DNA of 64,000 bases, from NCBI GenBank assembly GCA_026745465.1, contig JACYXH010000019.1:116001-180000 (forward strand), read 5' to 3'. Position 1 is the first letter of the stretch. Each line of letters begins with the position of its first letter. The translations under genes were made by a program, and so were the position numbers. Below the pieces are notes generated by a model. The model saw nothing but the letters and a program-made list of their open reading frames with translations. It was not told the origin of the DNA and searched no databases. The stretch is from Lota lota (Eukaryota > Chordata > Actinopteri > Gadiformes > Lotidae). Positions 34,733 to 49,470 of this stretch are shown one piece after another.

Positions 34733-35048
34733 TGTAGCCGCTCTTGGCTACCGACCAGGGTCAAAGAAACTCCACACACAGTGCTGAGCAAAAACTGTCA
34801 CTTTTATTGCTCCTTTCAATAACAAAAACAACGCTTATCCGTCTCTTGGGTATGTGTGCAGATCGCCTTCTCGGCTTGTTGCGTCTGTCTACTCGGACCC
34901 GACCTCACTGTGGGAAGAGCACAATACACATCAGTATTTAATCGCTATCTAATTGCGCTCATTCCCTACAGCTGCGTCTGTGACCCCAATTGAGCCGCTC
35001 CGCCCCTTCTGCCCGCAGCTGGCGCTAAACCACGCCCCTCCTTACCAC
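34733..35048 (-). repeat. 5' LTR of the Gmr1-like element
   Basis: The LTR 3' edge (minus strand CTACA before the primer site) is clear at 34733. The other edge, near TTACCACA at 35048, is approximate because no second LTR exists here for comparison. A polyadenylation signal AATAAA (complement near 34801-34807) and a TATA-like TTAAATA (complement near 34935-34941) lie inside. Confidence 0.65.
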
Positions 35049-35262
35049 AGCAAGTTACACGAAAAGACGGCAGAAAGAAAAGGAAAGATAGCTATACAGA
35101 TAGAGAAAACAAAGGGAGAGAGACAGACGAGTGAGACGGAGAAAGGAAGATATATAACCGTTAGACGAGTAAGACGGAGTCAGAGAGAGTTACAGACGAG
35201 TGAGAGATCCAGACGAGTGAGAGGGAGATACAGACGAATGACGAGAGAAAGATAAGGAACAA

Positions 35263-37200
35263 ATGGCGCTCTCCAAAAAAAGAAAAGTGGACATTGAAAA
35301 TAGAGCATTTAATCCAGAATGAACAGACTCATTTCTGTTCATACTTCCCACTGGGAGCACTAAACCAGTGTGTCGCATATGTTCAGAAACCGTGGCACTT
35401 ATTAAAAGTGCCAGTGTGAAACGCCATTATGAGACAAAACAAAGGTTTTGAACAAACAAATCAAATCTCAAATCTGAAATGAGATCAAAGAAAATAAGTA
35501 ATTTCAGAGCCCAATATGGACAGTCCACCAGGATCCTGAGCCACACATTCACTACCCAACAACGTGCTCATCAGAATCAGAATCAGAATCAGAAAAGCTT
35601 TATTGCCAAGTACGTTTTTTACACATACAATGTGTATGTGTAAAAAATACAATACAATTCAATACTCATGAGTTGCTTGGATTTTGAGTCAACACAAAAA
35701 TCAATTTACTGATGGAGGGGTTGTCAAAGAATGCATGAGTGCAGTAGCTGAAACACTACTTGAGGGAAAATAAAAACAAGAGCTTTGTGATAAAATAAAG
35801 CAAATACCCATGCCTGCATCATCTGCCACAAAGAAAAGTGAAATGTTAACTGAAGCATGCAGAAGGCACCATGTGTAGGCTTAGCTGTGGATGAGTCGAC
35901 TGACATATGTGACAATGCTCAGCTGTTAGTGTATGTCAGGTTTTTCAACATAGACCAGAAAGCGTTCTGTGAAGACCTGTTAGGTGTCACTCCCCTTCAG
36001 ACCAGTACAAGAGTAGAAGACATCTACCTGGCCATTAAGGAGATGTTAACAAAGAGAGGAATAGAGCCAAAACAAGTGGTTTCAATAACCACAGATGGAG
36101 CCCCTGGTTTGACATGGAGAGAGAAAGGAGCTGTAGCAAGACTGAAAGAGGACAATCCTGAGGTCATAGCTTACCATTGCATCATTAATCAATCTGTCCT
36201 CTGCGCCTCCCTGTCAGATGAGCATGCTGAGGTGATGAACACAATGATGAAAATGATCAATTTTCTCAGGGGATCTTCTTCTTACCAGCATCGCATGCTT
36301 AGGGACTTCCTCAGAGAAGTTGATGCCAATGCTGATGATCTTTTGCTGCACAACAACGTGAGATAGCTCAGTAAAGGCAGGATGTTCAAGCGCTTTTGGT
36401 CCATCAGGAGGGAAGTAGCAGCTTTCTTGGCAGAGCTTAGAAGTCAGAAGGCAACACAGTTCTCTCTTTTTAGAAAATTAGAAACAGATGGATAATGTGG
36501 CCTTTTTGGTTGATATCACTTCACATCTGAATTAACTGAATTTGAGGCTACAGGTCAAGGACAATTCAATTGGTGAACTGATGACAGCTGTCTGCTCCTT
36601 TCAGAGGAAACTTGAGGCGTTCAAGGAAGACCTGCAGGGAGACTGTGCACACAGTCCAGGAACAGGTTCAGGGACAGAGAGATGTCTTCTTTTGTTGACT
36701 TAATTGATAAGCTGATCGTAAACTTCAGCAACCGTTTTGACAGCTTCAGCTTTGGACAGCAGCTCACCATGTTCATTCAGAACCCATTTCTCATTACAGA
36801 TGTCAGGGGGTTCTCAAAGGAAGTCACACAGCACTTTAAATGGGTAAATGCTGGGCCTCTCCAGTTGCAATTGGTTGATCTCCAAGCAGATGTGGCCCTG
36901 AAAGAGCAGTTTGTAAGTACTGACCATTCCACTTTCTGGCTCCAAATGGTCTCTGAGACAGCTTTCCCAGGTCTGACGAAAGTAGCCCTGTACATCCTGA
37001 CCATATTTGGCAGCACATACCACGAGCTTTCTCCACAATGAACATCATCAAAACGAAATATTGTTCCAGGCTCACCAATGAGCACCTCCACATGTGTATG
37101 AGAATGGGCCTGACCCCATTCAAGCCCAAATTTAAAATCCTGGCAGGACAAGCTAGAGCTCAATTCTCTCACCAAGCAGAAAAGTGGGTGAGTGGGATAT
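35263..37200 (+). pseudogene. BED-finger hAT transposase gene, decayed
   Basis: Starts ATGGCGCTCTCCAAAAAAAG at 35263 and encodes a BED-type zinc finger (VCLICSETVALIK, then SVKRHYETKH), followed by hAT transposase core pieces. The longest open piece is 35857-36366 (VDESTDICDNAQ, then SITTDGAPGLTWREKGAVA, then AYHCIINQ), and another is 36682-37041. The C-terminal dimerisation region (FGSTY, then STMNIIKTKY) is shifted out of frame near 37025. Several stops and frameshifts and a short inserted repeat near 35571-35655 make it non-functional. It resembles the GTF2IRD2/ZBED group of domesticated hAT proteins, so an ancient host-type copy cannot be excluded. Confidence 0.75.
35571..35655. repeat. 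short inserted repeat with palindromic core
   Basis: CAGAATCAGAATCAGAAAAG followed by CTTTATTGCCAAGTACG and an inverted repeat (TTTTTTACACATAC, then GTATGTGTAAAAAA). The hAT coding sequence resumes after it. The sequence type is widespread in teleost genomes; its family name is not certain here. Confidence 0.55.
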
Positions 37201-37655
37201 AAGAGGGGAAGAAACTGTTCAATTGTTAAGATGTTTTGAGATTTTTTATCTGTAAAATTGGTTGAGAATTGTTGAGTCAAGATGTGAAACAGAAAAGGGA
37301 ACTTCAAGCTTTTGCTCCATTTATTTTATTTTTCTGAAGTTAAGCACTTTATTTGAACTTGCACAATTTTCACATTTGATTTATTTTCTCTTATTTTACA
37401 ATTGTATTTTATATCTGCAGTCATACATATTCTGTATGTTCAGTTCTATGTTACGTGACAATAAATATTGTCAAAACGTTTTTGAATCGTACTAAATTAA
37501 TTTGATTACTACTAAGTTACTTGATTATATATCACACTAAATAGTTAGACATTATGATCTTCTGGACCTTTGCTTCAAGAATTGTTCTCTAACTGGACCT
37601 CTTTACATTTTAGTTGAATACCCCTGGCATAGAATGTCAAAAAAGCATTGAATTT
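37201..37655. other. intergenic, no gene seen
   Basis: AT-rich 3' flank of the hAT remnant and probable 3' untranslated region of the PLAC8-like gene. Confidence 0.5.
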
Positions 37656-38920
37656 CTAGATCAAATGCGCCCCCTGCAGGGAGGCCAGAGCAGTGTATCT
37701 GGCTGAGGACAAGGACAGAGTACAGTTGGCGTGGGTCGCTGCTCGTCTCTTGAGCTCACGGGAGATCTGCAGCCAAGACAGTGGGTAGCAGCAGCATCCA
37801 TAAAAACAGTCGCTCCACACACCCCCCTGTCAGGGTGAGAGGTCAAAACACAAGTGGGAGGAAGATGACTCATAAAGATATTGGACGACAAACAAATAGA
37901 GTTCAGTTCCACTTTTTTGTTGCCTTCTGTACATCTAAATAATGATAATGATTATATACTGTACATGTTGATGTTTTCCACAATAATAACAACACATATC
38001 AACAACATACATATGTTTTATGTTTACAATTTTCAAATGTACCCTATACATTTACAATGTTATTGGTTATGGAAACTACAATCCATTACTTTAACAAGCT
38101 GTGTTTCAATATATTACAACTAAAACCGTAGAATCAAGTATATTAAAGTATCATATCATATCATCAAGGTATTATAATACAACAGCTAGTTCGTATTACT
38201 GTTGTTTTCATCTGTCAGCACTGGATGGGGTTCTACAAAGAAAATGATCAGGGAACTATATGCTATTCTTTTTCGTCGACCCAAATCACATAAGTACATT
38301 TCCGCTTTGTACAGCCTGATCAACAACTGACACACAGCCACACCACCTCCCTCCATGGCTCAGTTTCCCCCTCTGTCGGGCCTGTTACGAGTACTCTGAT
38401 ATAAATAGAACAACTCCTCCCCTCTCTCCCTCTCTCTCTTTCTCTCTCTGTCCCCCCTCTCTCTTTCTTCTTTGCGTTGTCTCCCAACCAACACCTTTGT
38501 ATCTGTTTCTCGTGATTTCATTGACAAATTAAAACACATATATCCTTATAGCTTTTGTAATGTATTTCTTTATGTTCTGCTCTTTTCAGTGTGCTGCCCG
38601 GCAGTTAGGCTCCTAGAGGTCAAAGGTCATGAGTGCAGTTGTTTGGGAAGGGTATGGATTTAGTTTGGTGTTCCAAAAAAACTGGATGTCTATTCATCCC
38701 AGAATTTGAACATGTTCGATTGTACCTAATCTACCTTTGTGTTCCATGTGATTATTGGACAGTACCTCTATGCCGTAGCGCTCGCGGACAGATGCCCGTA
38801 TGGCGAGCGAGGCAGGGGGGATGCAGCCCAAGCAGTCCAACAGAGGCAGGCAGGGACACGCCCCCGCCGCAATGGTCACCTTACAAGTGAACACAGGTAG
38901 ACAGCACAACGCCAAGCAGC

Positions 38921-38962
<42 letters not shown>

Positions 38963-39044
38963 ACACACAGACATGCAGACATACACACACACACACCAAC
39001 ACATATGTATGCACAAGGGAAACCCCTACACACACAGACAATCA

Positions 39045-39120
<76 letters not shown>

Positions 39121-39430
39121 CACACAAGCACAAACATTGTTGATTAACTAATTCATTGTTCCAGTTCAAACTAGTGCATTATCAAAGGTAAATTCAATCT
39201 TTTCCATAAAGGTTGGAAAGACAAAACACGGTCATCATATATGTGTGTATATGTACATATTCGATGGCCATGTTCTCCCCTAATGCATGAACCACATACA
39301 TTGACACCTATTGAGTAGAGATCCACAATGTGTGAGGGGAACACTCACAGTCTCCCATGTCCTGCCAGCAGTCACACAGGCCAGTGCTCCACTGACCTTG
39401 CTCCCCAAGGTCTGCAGCATGGACGTCCAT
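37656..39430 (-). CDS. PLAC8/cornifelin-like Cys-rich protein, three coding exons
   Basis: Rebuilt by hand on the minus strand: exon A 39349-39430 (ATG, ends phase 1 at GTGAGT), exon B 38766-38920 (acceptor GTGTGTGTGCAG, donor GTACTG), exon C 37656-37826 (acceptor CACCCTGACAG, stop TAG). The phases fit and the product is 135 residues. It has the PLAC8 pattern: WSTGLCDCWQDMGDCC (14-29), CLPVFTCK, CLPLLDCLGCIPPASLAIR (51-69), RERYGI (73-78), then a second Cys cluster and WLQISRELKRR (97-107). The family includes PLAC8, cornifelin and the zebrafish ponzr proteins, small Cys-rich membrane-associated proteins with diverse roles. The last Cys cluster (CCCYPLSWLQ) lacks the usual WCQ cysteine. The tail after residue 108 is longer than usual. 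An upstream non-coding exon is likely. Confidence 0.82.
38924..38995. repeat. (CA)n microsatellite at a splice acceptor
   Basis: Interrupted CA repeat. Read on the minus strand it is a GT repeat running into the CAG acceptor of exon B of the PLAC8-like gene (exon start 38920). Confidence 0.9.
39045..39118. repeat. (CA)n microsatellite
   Basis: About 37 CA units in the first intron of the PLAC8-like gene. Confidence 0.95.
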
Positions 39431-40177
39431 CCTCAAGCCAGAGGTTGCGCACAATGTCAAATATGACCAGGCGGGTGTGTAATGGTTATGTATGCCTGTG
39501 TGCATGTGATTCAATGAACCTGCAAGTGATGCATCAATGATTTAATCATTGATTGGTCACTTGTAGATTTGATGTATACAGCGTGTCTACATCTGTATAC
39601 CTGTTGATGGTTTTTCATTTCTGAACGCAATGTCCAATGTCGTCACTCTATCAACATGTTTACATCGTCAAAAATTTTATGATTTCACTTGACCTTTAGA
39701 ACAGTTTAGCACACAAAAGTTAAAACACCAATCGCGTATGCATGACAATAACGAGGTCAGTTCCATTGTGATGATGGAAACATTTTGACTTTGACTTTTC
39801 TATTTTGGTCCTAATCAATCATTCATTTTCAGAAGTCATGAGCAAGAGAACGCTCTGCAGAAAGCTTTAACTGTTCACAAGACACCCAACAGTGACCAAA
39901 ACACAGTACAGGGTAAACATTGCAATTTTACCAACAATTGAGCAAAAACACACCCAACTAGGAACGTACCTGTTTCAGAAGGGGCTCAGCTACCACAGAC
40001 CTCCTTTATTTATTATAACCAAATTATACAACAACATATATAGAGGTTCTTCATTTATTTTGTCCTTTTGTCCCAACAATGAATGTCGATCTTTCTTTCT
40101 CTGATTTTACTTCCTTTAAACCTGACCTGCCTGTTAGTGTGACTAGTGTTTTGGTGTAAACATGGACTAGACAGCGA

Positions 40178-40237
40178 GGGTGTGTGTGTGTGCATGTGTG
40201 TATGTGTGTGTGCGTTTGTGTGCGTGTGTGTGTGCGC
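40178..40237. repeat. interrupted (TG)n microsatellite
   Basis: GT dinucleotide repeat with CATG and CG interruptions. Confidence 0.85.
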
Positions 40238-41208
40238 ACCATATCAATACTAAATAATTGAACGTCAGGAGATCCAAGCCCATTGGACGATGGGACACCT
40301 GTGAGTTCATTGTTCAATCCGTTAAATCTCCTTGTTCAGTGTGTCGACTCAATGGCAGTTTTTAGTGCTATCCACTGAATCCCATGAAACACGGCCCCCT
40401 ATAGAATAGCCATGGGGAAGGGGGCACCTTACCATGGCAACAAGATTTACGCTGACCAGACATAAGGGTCGTGGGAATCCACCCCCATATTGTATACTCA
40501 TCAAAGATCCTTATCACCAAGGCTTTCTCGAAAAAAAGCCAAGGCTAAACCCTGTGAAAACATACTTTTTCAAGTGACGACAGTATTTATTTTGGTCCAT
40601 ATTTTCACTCGAGGTAGTACTTAGGTTTTGACTCAGCCACAGTTAAGCAACCGTGGCAGTCAACCAAATCACACAAAGTAGGCTTTAATATATGTTATGT
40701 TTCTAGGGTGCCATTTTATCCACACCACAACTGTGATGTCATTGAAGTGAGATCGAGATAGAGAGTACATACGCCACGGCAAAAACAAACAACTCTCTTC
40801 TTTCACAGAGGGGCCTAATGTTCACCGCATGACTCACACTGCATTTCCATGCGTAGACTGAAGGACTATGACAGCATTTTGGGACATTTGCTAGTATGTT
40901 GAGTTTATTGTGCACAATTCCATTTTAAAATGGAATATTGACAAATATTGACAATTGACAAAACTGTGTGAGAATTATACTTTTATGATGATGTTCATTT
41001 GGCGAGGATATGCAGAATGTGTAATCAGACGTCAATCTTAAAGGATATCCTCTAGGAATTAACCATTATAACCAGAAAGATAGTTGTACATAAAAACAAC
41101 GACATCCATTTAAGCATCTTATCCTTTACCTTTGTTTGCTATATTCTTAGGTTCTGACAGAAAATGCAAATGTTAGTGCAGAACAGCTATATATGCCTCA
41201 CACACCGA

Positions 41209-41212
<4 letters not shown>

Positions 41213-41253
<41 letters not shown>

Positions 41254-41330
41254 GTCTCTCTCTCTCTCACACACACAGACACACATACACAGACACAAAC
41301 ACATACACACACACACACACACACACAGTC
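41213..41330. repeat. compound (CT)n(CA)n microsatellite
   Basis: CT tract to about 41268, then an interrupted CA tract. Confidence 0.9.
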
Positions 41331-42447
41331 ACATGCCTACCTTAAAAGTGCTTACTGAGTTTATTTGGTTTGCTGCAGAAGCAAAACCAATCCTGATCCT
41401 GTTTTTTCCTCCTGCAGGTGTTTCCGGAAAGGTAAAGTAGTAGACACACCAGTTCAGTCAAATCAAACTTTATCCGTCACCTTCACAATCAGACTGGTAC
41501 AATTAATGTACAATTGTGTCATTTCCTTTGGCTATGTGCATGTTGAAAATAAATCTAATTAAAGTAAAAAGAAACAAATAACTACCAAAGAAATAGAACA
41601 GAAACACAGCATTGGCGCATTGACAATTGTAAGTTATTTAAGTAATATACTAGAACTGTACCAAAAAATATAAAACTATATGTATACATGGATGTGCATG
41701 TGTGACTGTACAGGGTTGTTTAATTACAGTGTAGGTGTTAAAGGTGATGAGGTTTTTTTTGCCCTGGATTTGATCTTTAAATAAAAACACATTAGTTGAC
41801 GTTTGCATGAAGAAGCCAATACTTCCTAATAATCGTACTAATGTTGGCCTACCCAACTTACTAAAACTTTAAACGAAACATCTTGTTTCCTCCACTTTTG
41901 CACTGAACGGGCAGAGGCGGGCCCTGATGAACAGCTAACCCCAGACCACTTCCACTGACTGCAGTGGAAAAAAGACAGACAAGACGTTTCCGGCAAATCA
42001 TTTACCTGGAAAACATAATATATTAACCAATAAACATCCCCAGTAAACCACCAAATTCCATGTCCAGTGTGTTCTTTAGTTTTTGTACTGGACAAAACAT
42101 TACATCAGAGGTGGAGCCTTATTTAATGTAGTAACAAAATAAAAATGCCCAGGCCAATTGCAAAAACTGCATGGACATATTTAATTGTGATGTGCACATA
42201 CACACACAAAAACACATTCACTAACATTCACAACATGTACGTCCAGAAAATCCTACAAATACCTAATAAGTATGTATGATTATTCATTGACTTTAATGAA
42301 ATAGAATATTAACTTTATCTTATTGCATGGTTAGTGGTGGTTAGCACTACCTCAACCAGGTGCATTATGAGGTGCTGCCATGCAGACAGGCAACCAGCCA
42401 ATTGTAGCCATCTTATATATTACAAGAATGTGTGTACCAAACAAAAA

Positions 42448-42451
<4 letters not shown>

Positions 42452-42478
<27 letters not shown>
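42452..42478. repeat. (AT)n microsatellite
   Basis: AT dinucleotide tract of about 13 units. Confidence 0.9.
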
Positions 42479-42485
<7 letters not shown>

Positions 42486-42787
42486 TATGTAATAAAATAC
42501 AAAATAAAATACAGCTACTAATTCAGATTATACTGAACACTAAAATTAAGTATAAAGGTCAAATTGGCCAATTTATAAAACCTATAGGTGTCCACACTGA
42601 CAGACCGTGAGACTATTATGAACTTTTGGACACTTTAGTCTGGAAAGAGAGACACTGAGATGAGGTAATAATGCGTTGCATTATTGACTGGGTCGTATTT
42701 TGACAGGAATGCTCGTGAGCGGGGGTAGTTTACGCAATGCGTCTTCGGATCGCGCGGACACACCTCCACAGTTATCGAGTTTCGTGG

Positions 42788-42794
42788 TATAAAG
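42788..42794 (+). promoter_or_regulatory. TATA box of the 86-residue protein gene
   Basis: TATAAAG in a locally GC-richer region, about 25-30 bp upstream of the presumed transcription start of the 5' untranslated exon ending at 43017. Confidence 0.55.
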
Positions 42795-43513
42795 GGCGAC
42801 TCTGTGACGTCGAGTCATTTTACAGCAGCACAAGGAAATCCCAAAGGTCTTATACCCGACGACGACTGTGGTGCTGCTGGCCCTTTAAGTTCAGACTTCC
42901 TAAGTGTGGTGCCAAGAGAGAGAGCTCTGATAAACAACAACATCGTTTTTCTACGTAGCCTATCACTTCCATCGGGTTTTATCTCAAATTACCCTAACTC
43001 ACATCAGCTTCGGAAAGGTGAGCTATCGATTTTATAGATTGTTGTAACAATAGGTGTAGGAAATATACAGTTAGGCCGATTTGGTTTTAGACATTTTTTG
43101 TTTGTGTCAGTGAGCGGAACAAACGATTGAAACGAGGGGTGGTGGGTGGTTTGTATTGTAGTTAGACAATTAGCAATCTAACCTGTTGATCACATTACTG
43201 GGCCTTTATGGATTTAGTTCAATACAAACGCGCGTTGCGAATTCGGTAGACATAACCTTACCATAGCTTCCCTGAACTTGCCATGACATGACGTATGATC
43301 AGTGTGTACCCTAAGACAACATAATTCACACCGTTTCCTTTGGCATTAATAAATTATTTGTTTACACGTCTTTCTGCCTGTTTTTCAGAGTCAATCATTG
43401 TTGACTCGAATTGCGGAAGTGAAGACGTGTTTCAACGTGACGGTGAAAATAACACAGCTTTGTCGAACTCTAGCGGTCAGTCCGGGGAAACGCCTGTTTC
43501 TGTTGGAGCAGAA

Positions 43514-43999
43514 ATGTATGGATCGGCTGGTATCCCCGAGCTCATTCCACCTCACGGTCCGCCACAACAGCGGGGTCCGGCGCTACAGTTCAACCCAGGA
43601 CGCCCTCAGGTTAACGGACACGGTGGAGGGCCCAATCCCCAGCGGCTTGGGCAGAGGGCTCCGAAGCTGGGGCAAATTGGTCGATCAAAGAAAGGTCTGT
43701 GTGTTTATAGAGTTTGACGTTAGAAATTGAAGCAGCATTTTCAATCCTCGTGTACTTCAAACCGAAAGAGATTTTTTTGAATATACTGAAATATTGTATA
43801 AACTGACTTATTATAGTAATATTCATAATACTTAATGCACTATATTATCATTAAAAAAAACTACTTCCTATGAGTTGTTTTGAGAATAACTGACCTTTTG
43901 ACCTTTCCTTACCCTTTAGTGGACTTGGACGACAAGGACCTGGAAGACCTAATGAACAACAATGGACGAAGTACCGTATCCATATCGCGTATGTCTTAA
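43514..43999 (+). CDS. unrecognised 86-residue Pro/Gly-rich protein with acidic C-terminus
   Basis: Gene structure on the plus strand: TATA box, a 5' untranslated exon ending at 43017 (AAAG|GTGAGC), exon 2 from 43389 (CTGTTTTTCAG) to 43694, and exon 3 from 43920 (TTACCCTTTAG). The first ATG in the spliced message is at 43514. The coding parts 43514-43694 and 43920-43999 join in phase 1 and end TAA. The protein starts MYGSAGIPELIPPHGPP, has a Pro/Gln/Gly/Arg-rich basic middle, then GRSKK and an acidic VDLDDKDLEDLM segment (residues 61-72). No signal peptide or membrane helix is seen. The long 3' untranslated region reaches AATAAA at 45162-45167. I do not recognise the family. The clean exon structure and promoter argue that it is real. 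Confidence 0.65.
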
Positions 44000-45185
44000 A
44001 ACCACACACAAGATGTGCCAGAACCCCTCCCCCCTCCCTGAAGACCTGGAGTCTTTTTTTTAAATTGTACATAGGGTTAACCTTTTTGGTCAGACTGTGA
44101 ATGAATTGTAACCGTATTTCTCTTTGCACACGGGTGTTGGACTGTTTCAGCACTTAGATCAGCACTTAGAGGAGCTGTTCAGAGTAGACAGTGTACATTG
44201 TGATCAAGCCTCACTGTTAGAAAAAGAAGACATGGGGCTATCCGCTAATTCCTTTTTGAGCTTCTCAAAAAAGGGCTACAAGTTGCACTGAGTAAATTCT
44301 GAAAAAGAGCGGAATTTACTCAGCGGAATTTTTTTTGGGATGAAAAAGACACCTCATCTGAAAACGTTACTTCAGAGGAAACTACTGAAATCGAATTAAT
44401 TACTGCTGAAAACGTTTTTTCTTTCTTTTCTTTTTTTGGTGTTTGTGTGTACATGTTTTGGGGATTGTTCTATTTGATTGCCTTTATTTCATTTTTTTGG
44501 GATACAATGCACTTTCCGAGGCTTGTTTATCAAATCTATGCATGAAGTCTAAGTCATGAAAAAAAAAACACAATGTTACCAACAGACAATGCACTAGTAT
44601 TTAAAAACCACATTATTGTTGTGGAGACTGTACTAGATGTCAAAAATGCTGACTCGGTTGTATGATGTCACAACTCACAACAAGCGATGGAAGCGGGTGT
44701 GAGTGGCATGGTTTTTGCTTATTTGTGGCATTAAGTAATTTGCCAAAAGTAGAAACCCGCTTAACGTTTTTATTTTTGTATTGGTTGTGATGGCTGTCTA
44801 CCTTGCATGACAACTTGATTGGAGAACCGCTTTTTACATTACTACGTTGTTGTGACTTTGAAAATCAACCAGATGTTCACATACTCCAGGTCTTTTGTGG
44901 TTTAGGAGGGTGTTATTTTAAAGACTACCATTTGACCCAAGGTGGGAGAAGAATGAGATTCCTATTTAAAAGTTTTTCGGATGAGCAGCTCACTGACCTT
45001 ATTTTTAAAGTGGCTGGGAGTTGTGACCGTACACAAAGACCCGGTGTGGGTGTGTGTGTGAAAGTTTTGTATTGATCTGTTTTGACACCGACTTGTGTTT
45101 CTTTGGGCTGTGTAAATTACAATTTGCATGGGAATGGTAGTTTTTGCAATTCATCTTGAGAAATAAATTATGATTCCTTGAGAAA
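44000..45185 (+). other. 3' untranslated region of the 86-residue protein gene
   Basis: AT-rich with T-runs and no coding potential. Polyadenylation signal AATAAA at 45162-45167, with a further AATAAA-type site near 45318. Confidence 0.55.
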
Positions 45186-46565
45186 TATTTGACTATTGAA
45201 GCATTGATTTATGAACCATGTTTTCATTGTGCTATCGATGTAGATGCATATTAGCTGTTTATTATTTCCTTACAAATTCGTGCAAAGATTATAAAATACG
45301 GCAATGTGGCATATCAAAATAAAAGACGCTGGTCAAAACACATTTAATACAAAAAAGAAACTAAAATGAAACCTACTGCTTTTCTCTCCTTGGAAGAATG
45401 TAACGGATGACGACAACTTCAAAAACCATCATCCATGAACCCAACTTCCTACTACGTAATTTATCATTTTCAATCTGTTTTACCAATACATTTTTATGAA
45501 ATGGTGGCCAGCGATATATGCTACGAAAAAGGAGTTAATAGGCTATGTGAAGATTTTCAAATGACATGGTAATAAAGCACAAAAACATAACTGGATTTGA
45601 AGAAAGGTGCACTAGTCGACTACGTTTTTGTACCATTTCCCTGTTGTGTAATTCCTTATTCTTTGTTATTTCTACAGTTTTTTTCGAGCGTGATTCAAAT
45701 CAAAAGTGTATCTCTTGTGTGTAAGTTGATAACATTATAGAGCCAAACTATGTTACACTTCTTTTTTAGTATAGCTGTGTGGTACATTAAGCAAAATCAA
45801 ACGATTTATACACATACACACTTTCAAAAGAGAACAGTGACTACATTAAAAAGTATTTCATATCGGAGCAGGGATTATAGCAGAGTGGTATGAAGAGCGC
45901 TATGTGAAGCCGCAGGGTTAACGTTGTAGAAGCAAGAGGCTGGACGTGTATACACACAGCACTAGGTGTGCCAAATCACACCTAGCTAACAGCTAGCTCT
46001 ATTTCACAGCTGCCATGCAGCTAATATAAAAACATTATAGTGACAAATGGCCAGTCACCTCTCTCACTCTATCCCTCTCTCTGTCTGGGGACTGTAGTTG
46101 TCTGCCCTGAGTGAGGCTGCAAAGCACCAAATTGAAATTGATTGCTTTCAATTAAACAGACTACGTTAATGGATGATATTATCCTAACAGCGATGTGCAA
46201 GAGTTGGCCACTATCCACCGGTATGGTTCCAAATAATATAAAAGTAAAGAAAAATCTTCTATGAGGTCCATTAAATAAGGTTGTCTAATTATAAAGCATT
46301 TGTGAAGATGTGGAATGTTGAGAAAGAGTGACATTGAGAAAGACATACTAGGTCAAGAAACAATTGAAAGCACTGTGATAATTGCGCGAAAGGCTCTTGA
46401 AGGGGAAAAGAAAATATATATTTTTAGTAGTTATTTCCCCCTTCGATCCATAACTGCTCCCTCCCAAATTTAAATTCAAAACACGACAATCCTCTGGAAG
46501 ATCTCTCCCTCAGGTTCTGTAGTTCGGATCTGCCGTCATCCTCCGAGGCACCAGGGGGTATGCTT
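45186..46565. other. intergenic / claudin 3' flank
   Basis: No coding segment or RNA gene recognised. The part next to 46565 is presumably the claudin 3' untranslated region. Confidence 0.5.

Positions 46566-49470
<2,905 letters not shown>

Larger units (their letters stand above)
30593..35048 (-). mobile_element. Gmr1-like LTR retrotransposon (integrase before RT), 5' part
   Basis: Minus-strand element: 5' LTR (about 34733-35048), primer site, gag, protease, integrase, RT, RNase H. The integrase lies upstream of RT, a Ty1/copia-like gene order in an element whose RT and integrase look Ty3/gypsy. This arrangement is known for Gmr1-type elements of cod and other deuterostomes. It is interrupted in RNase H by the retrovirus, continues for 43 bp at 22349-22391, and has no 3' LTR in the window. 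Confidence 0.88.
39431..42780. other. intergenic with microsatellites, no gene seen
   Basis: Holds a GT tract (40178-40237), a CT/CA compound repeat (41213-41330) and an AT tract (42452-42478). Open frames here are repeats or lack domains. An AAATCAAACTTTAT segment near 41461 resembles common fish interspersed repeats but was not resolved. Confidence 0.5.

Noticed and set aside
38412-38419. TATAAATA as a possible promoter on the plus strand
   Set aside because: No downstream plus-strand exon could be identified, and it lies within an intron of the minus-strand PLAC8-like gene.
43398-43730. 110-codon plus-strand frame overlapping the 86-residue protein exon
   Set aside because: It crosses the splice donor at 43694 and does not join exon 3 in frame.
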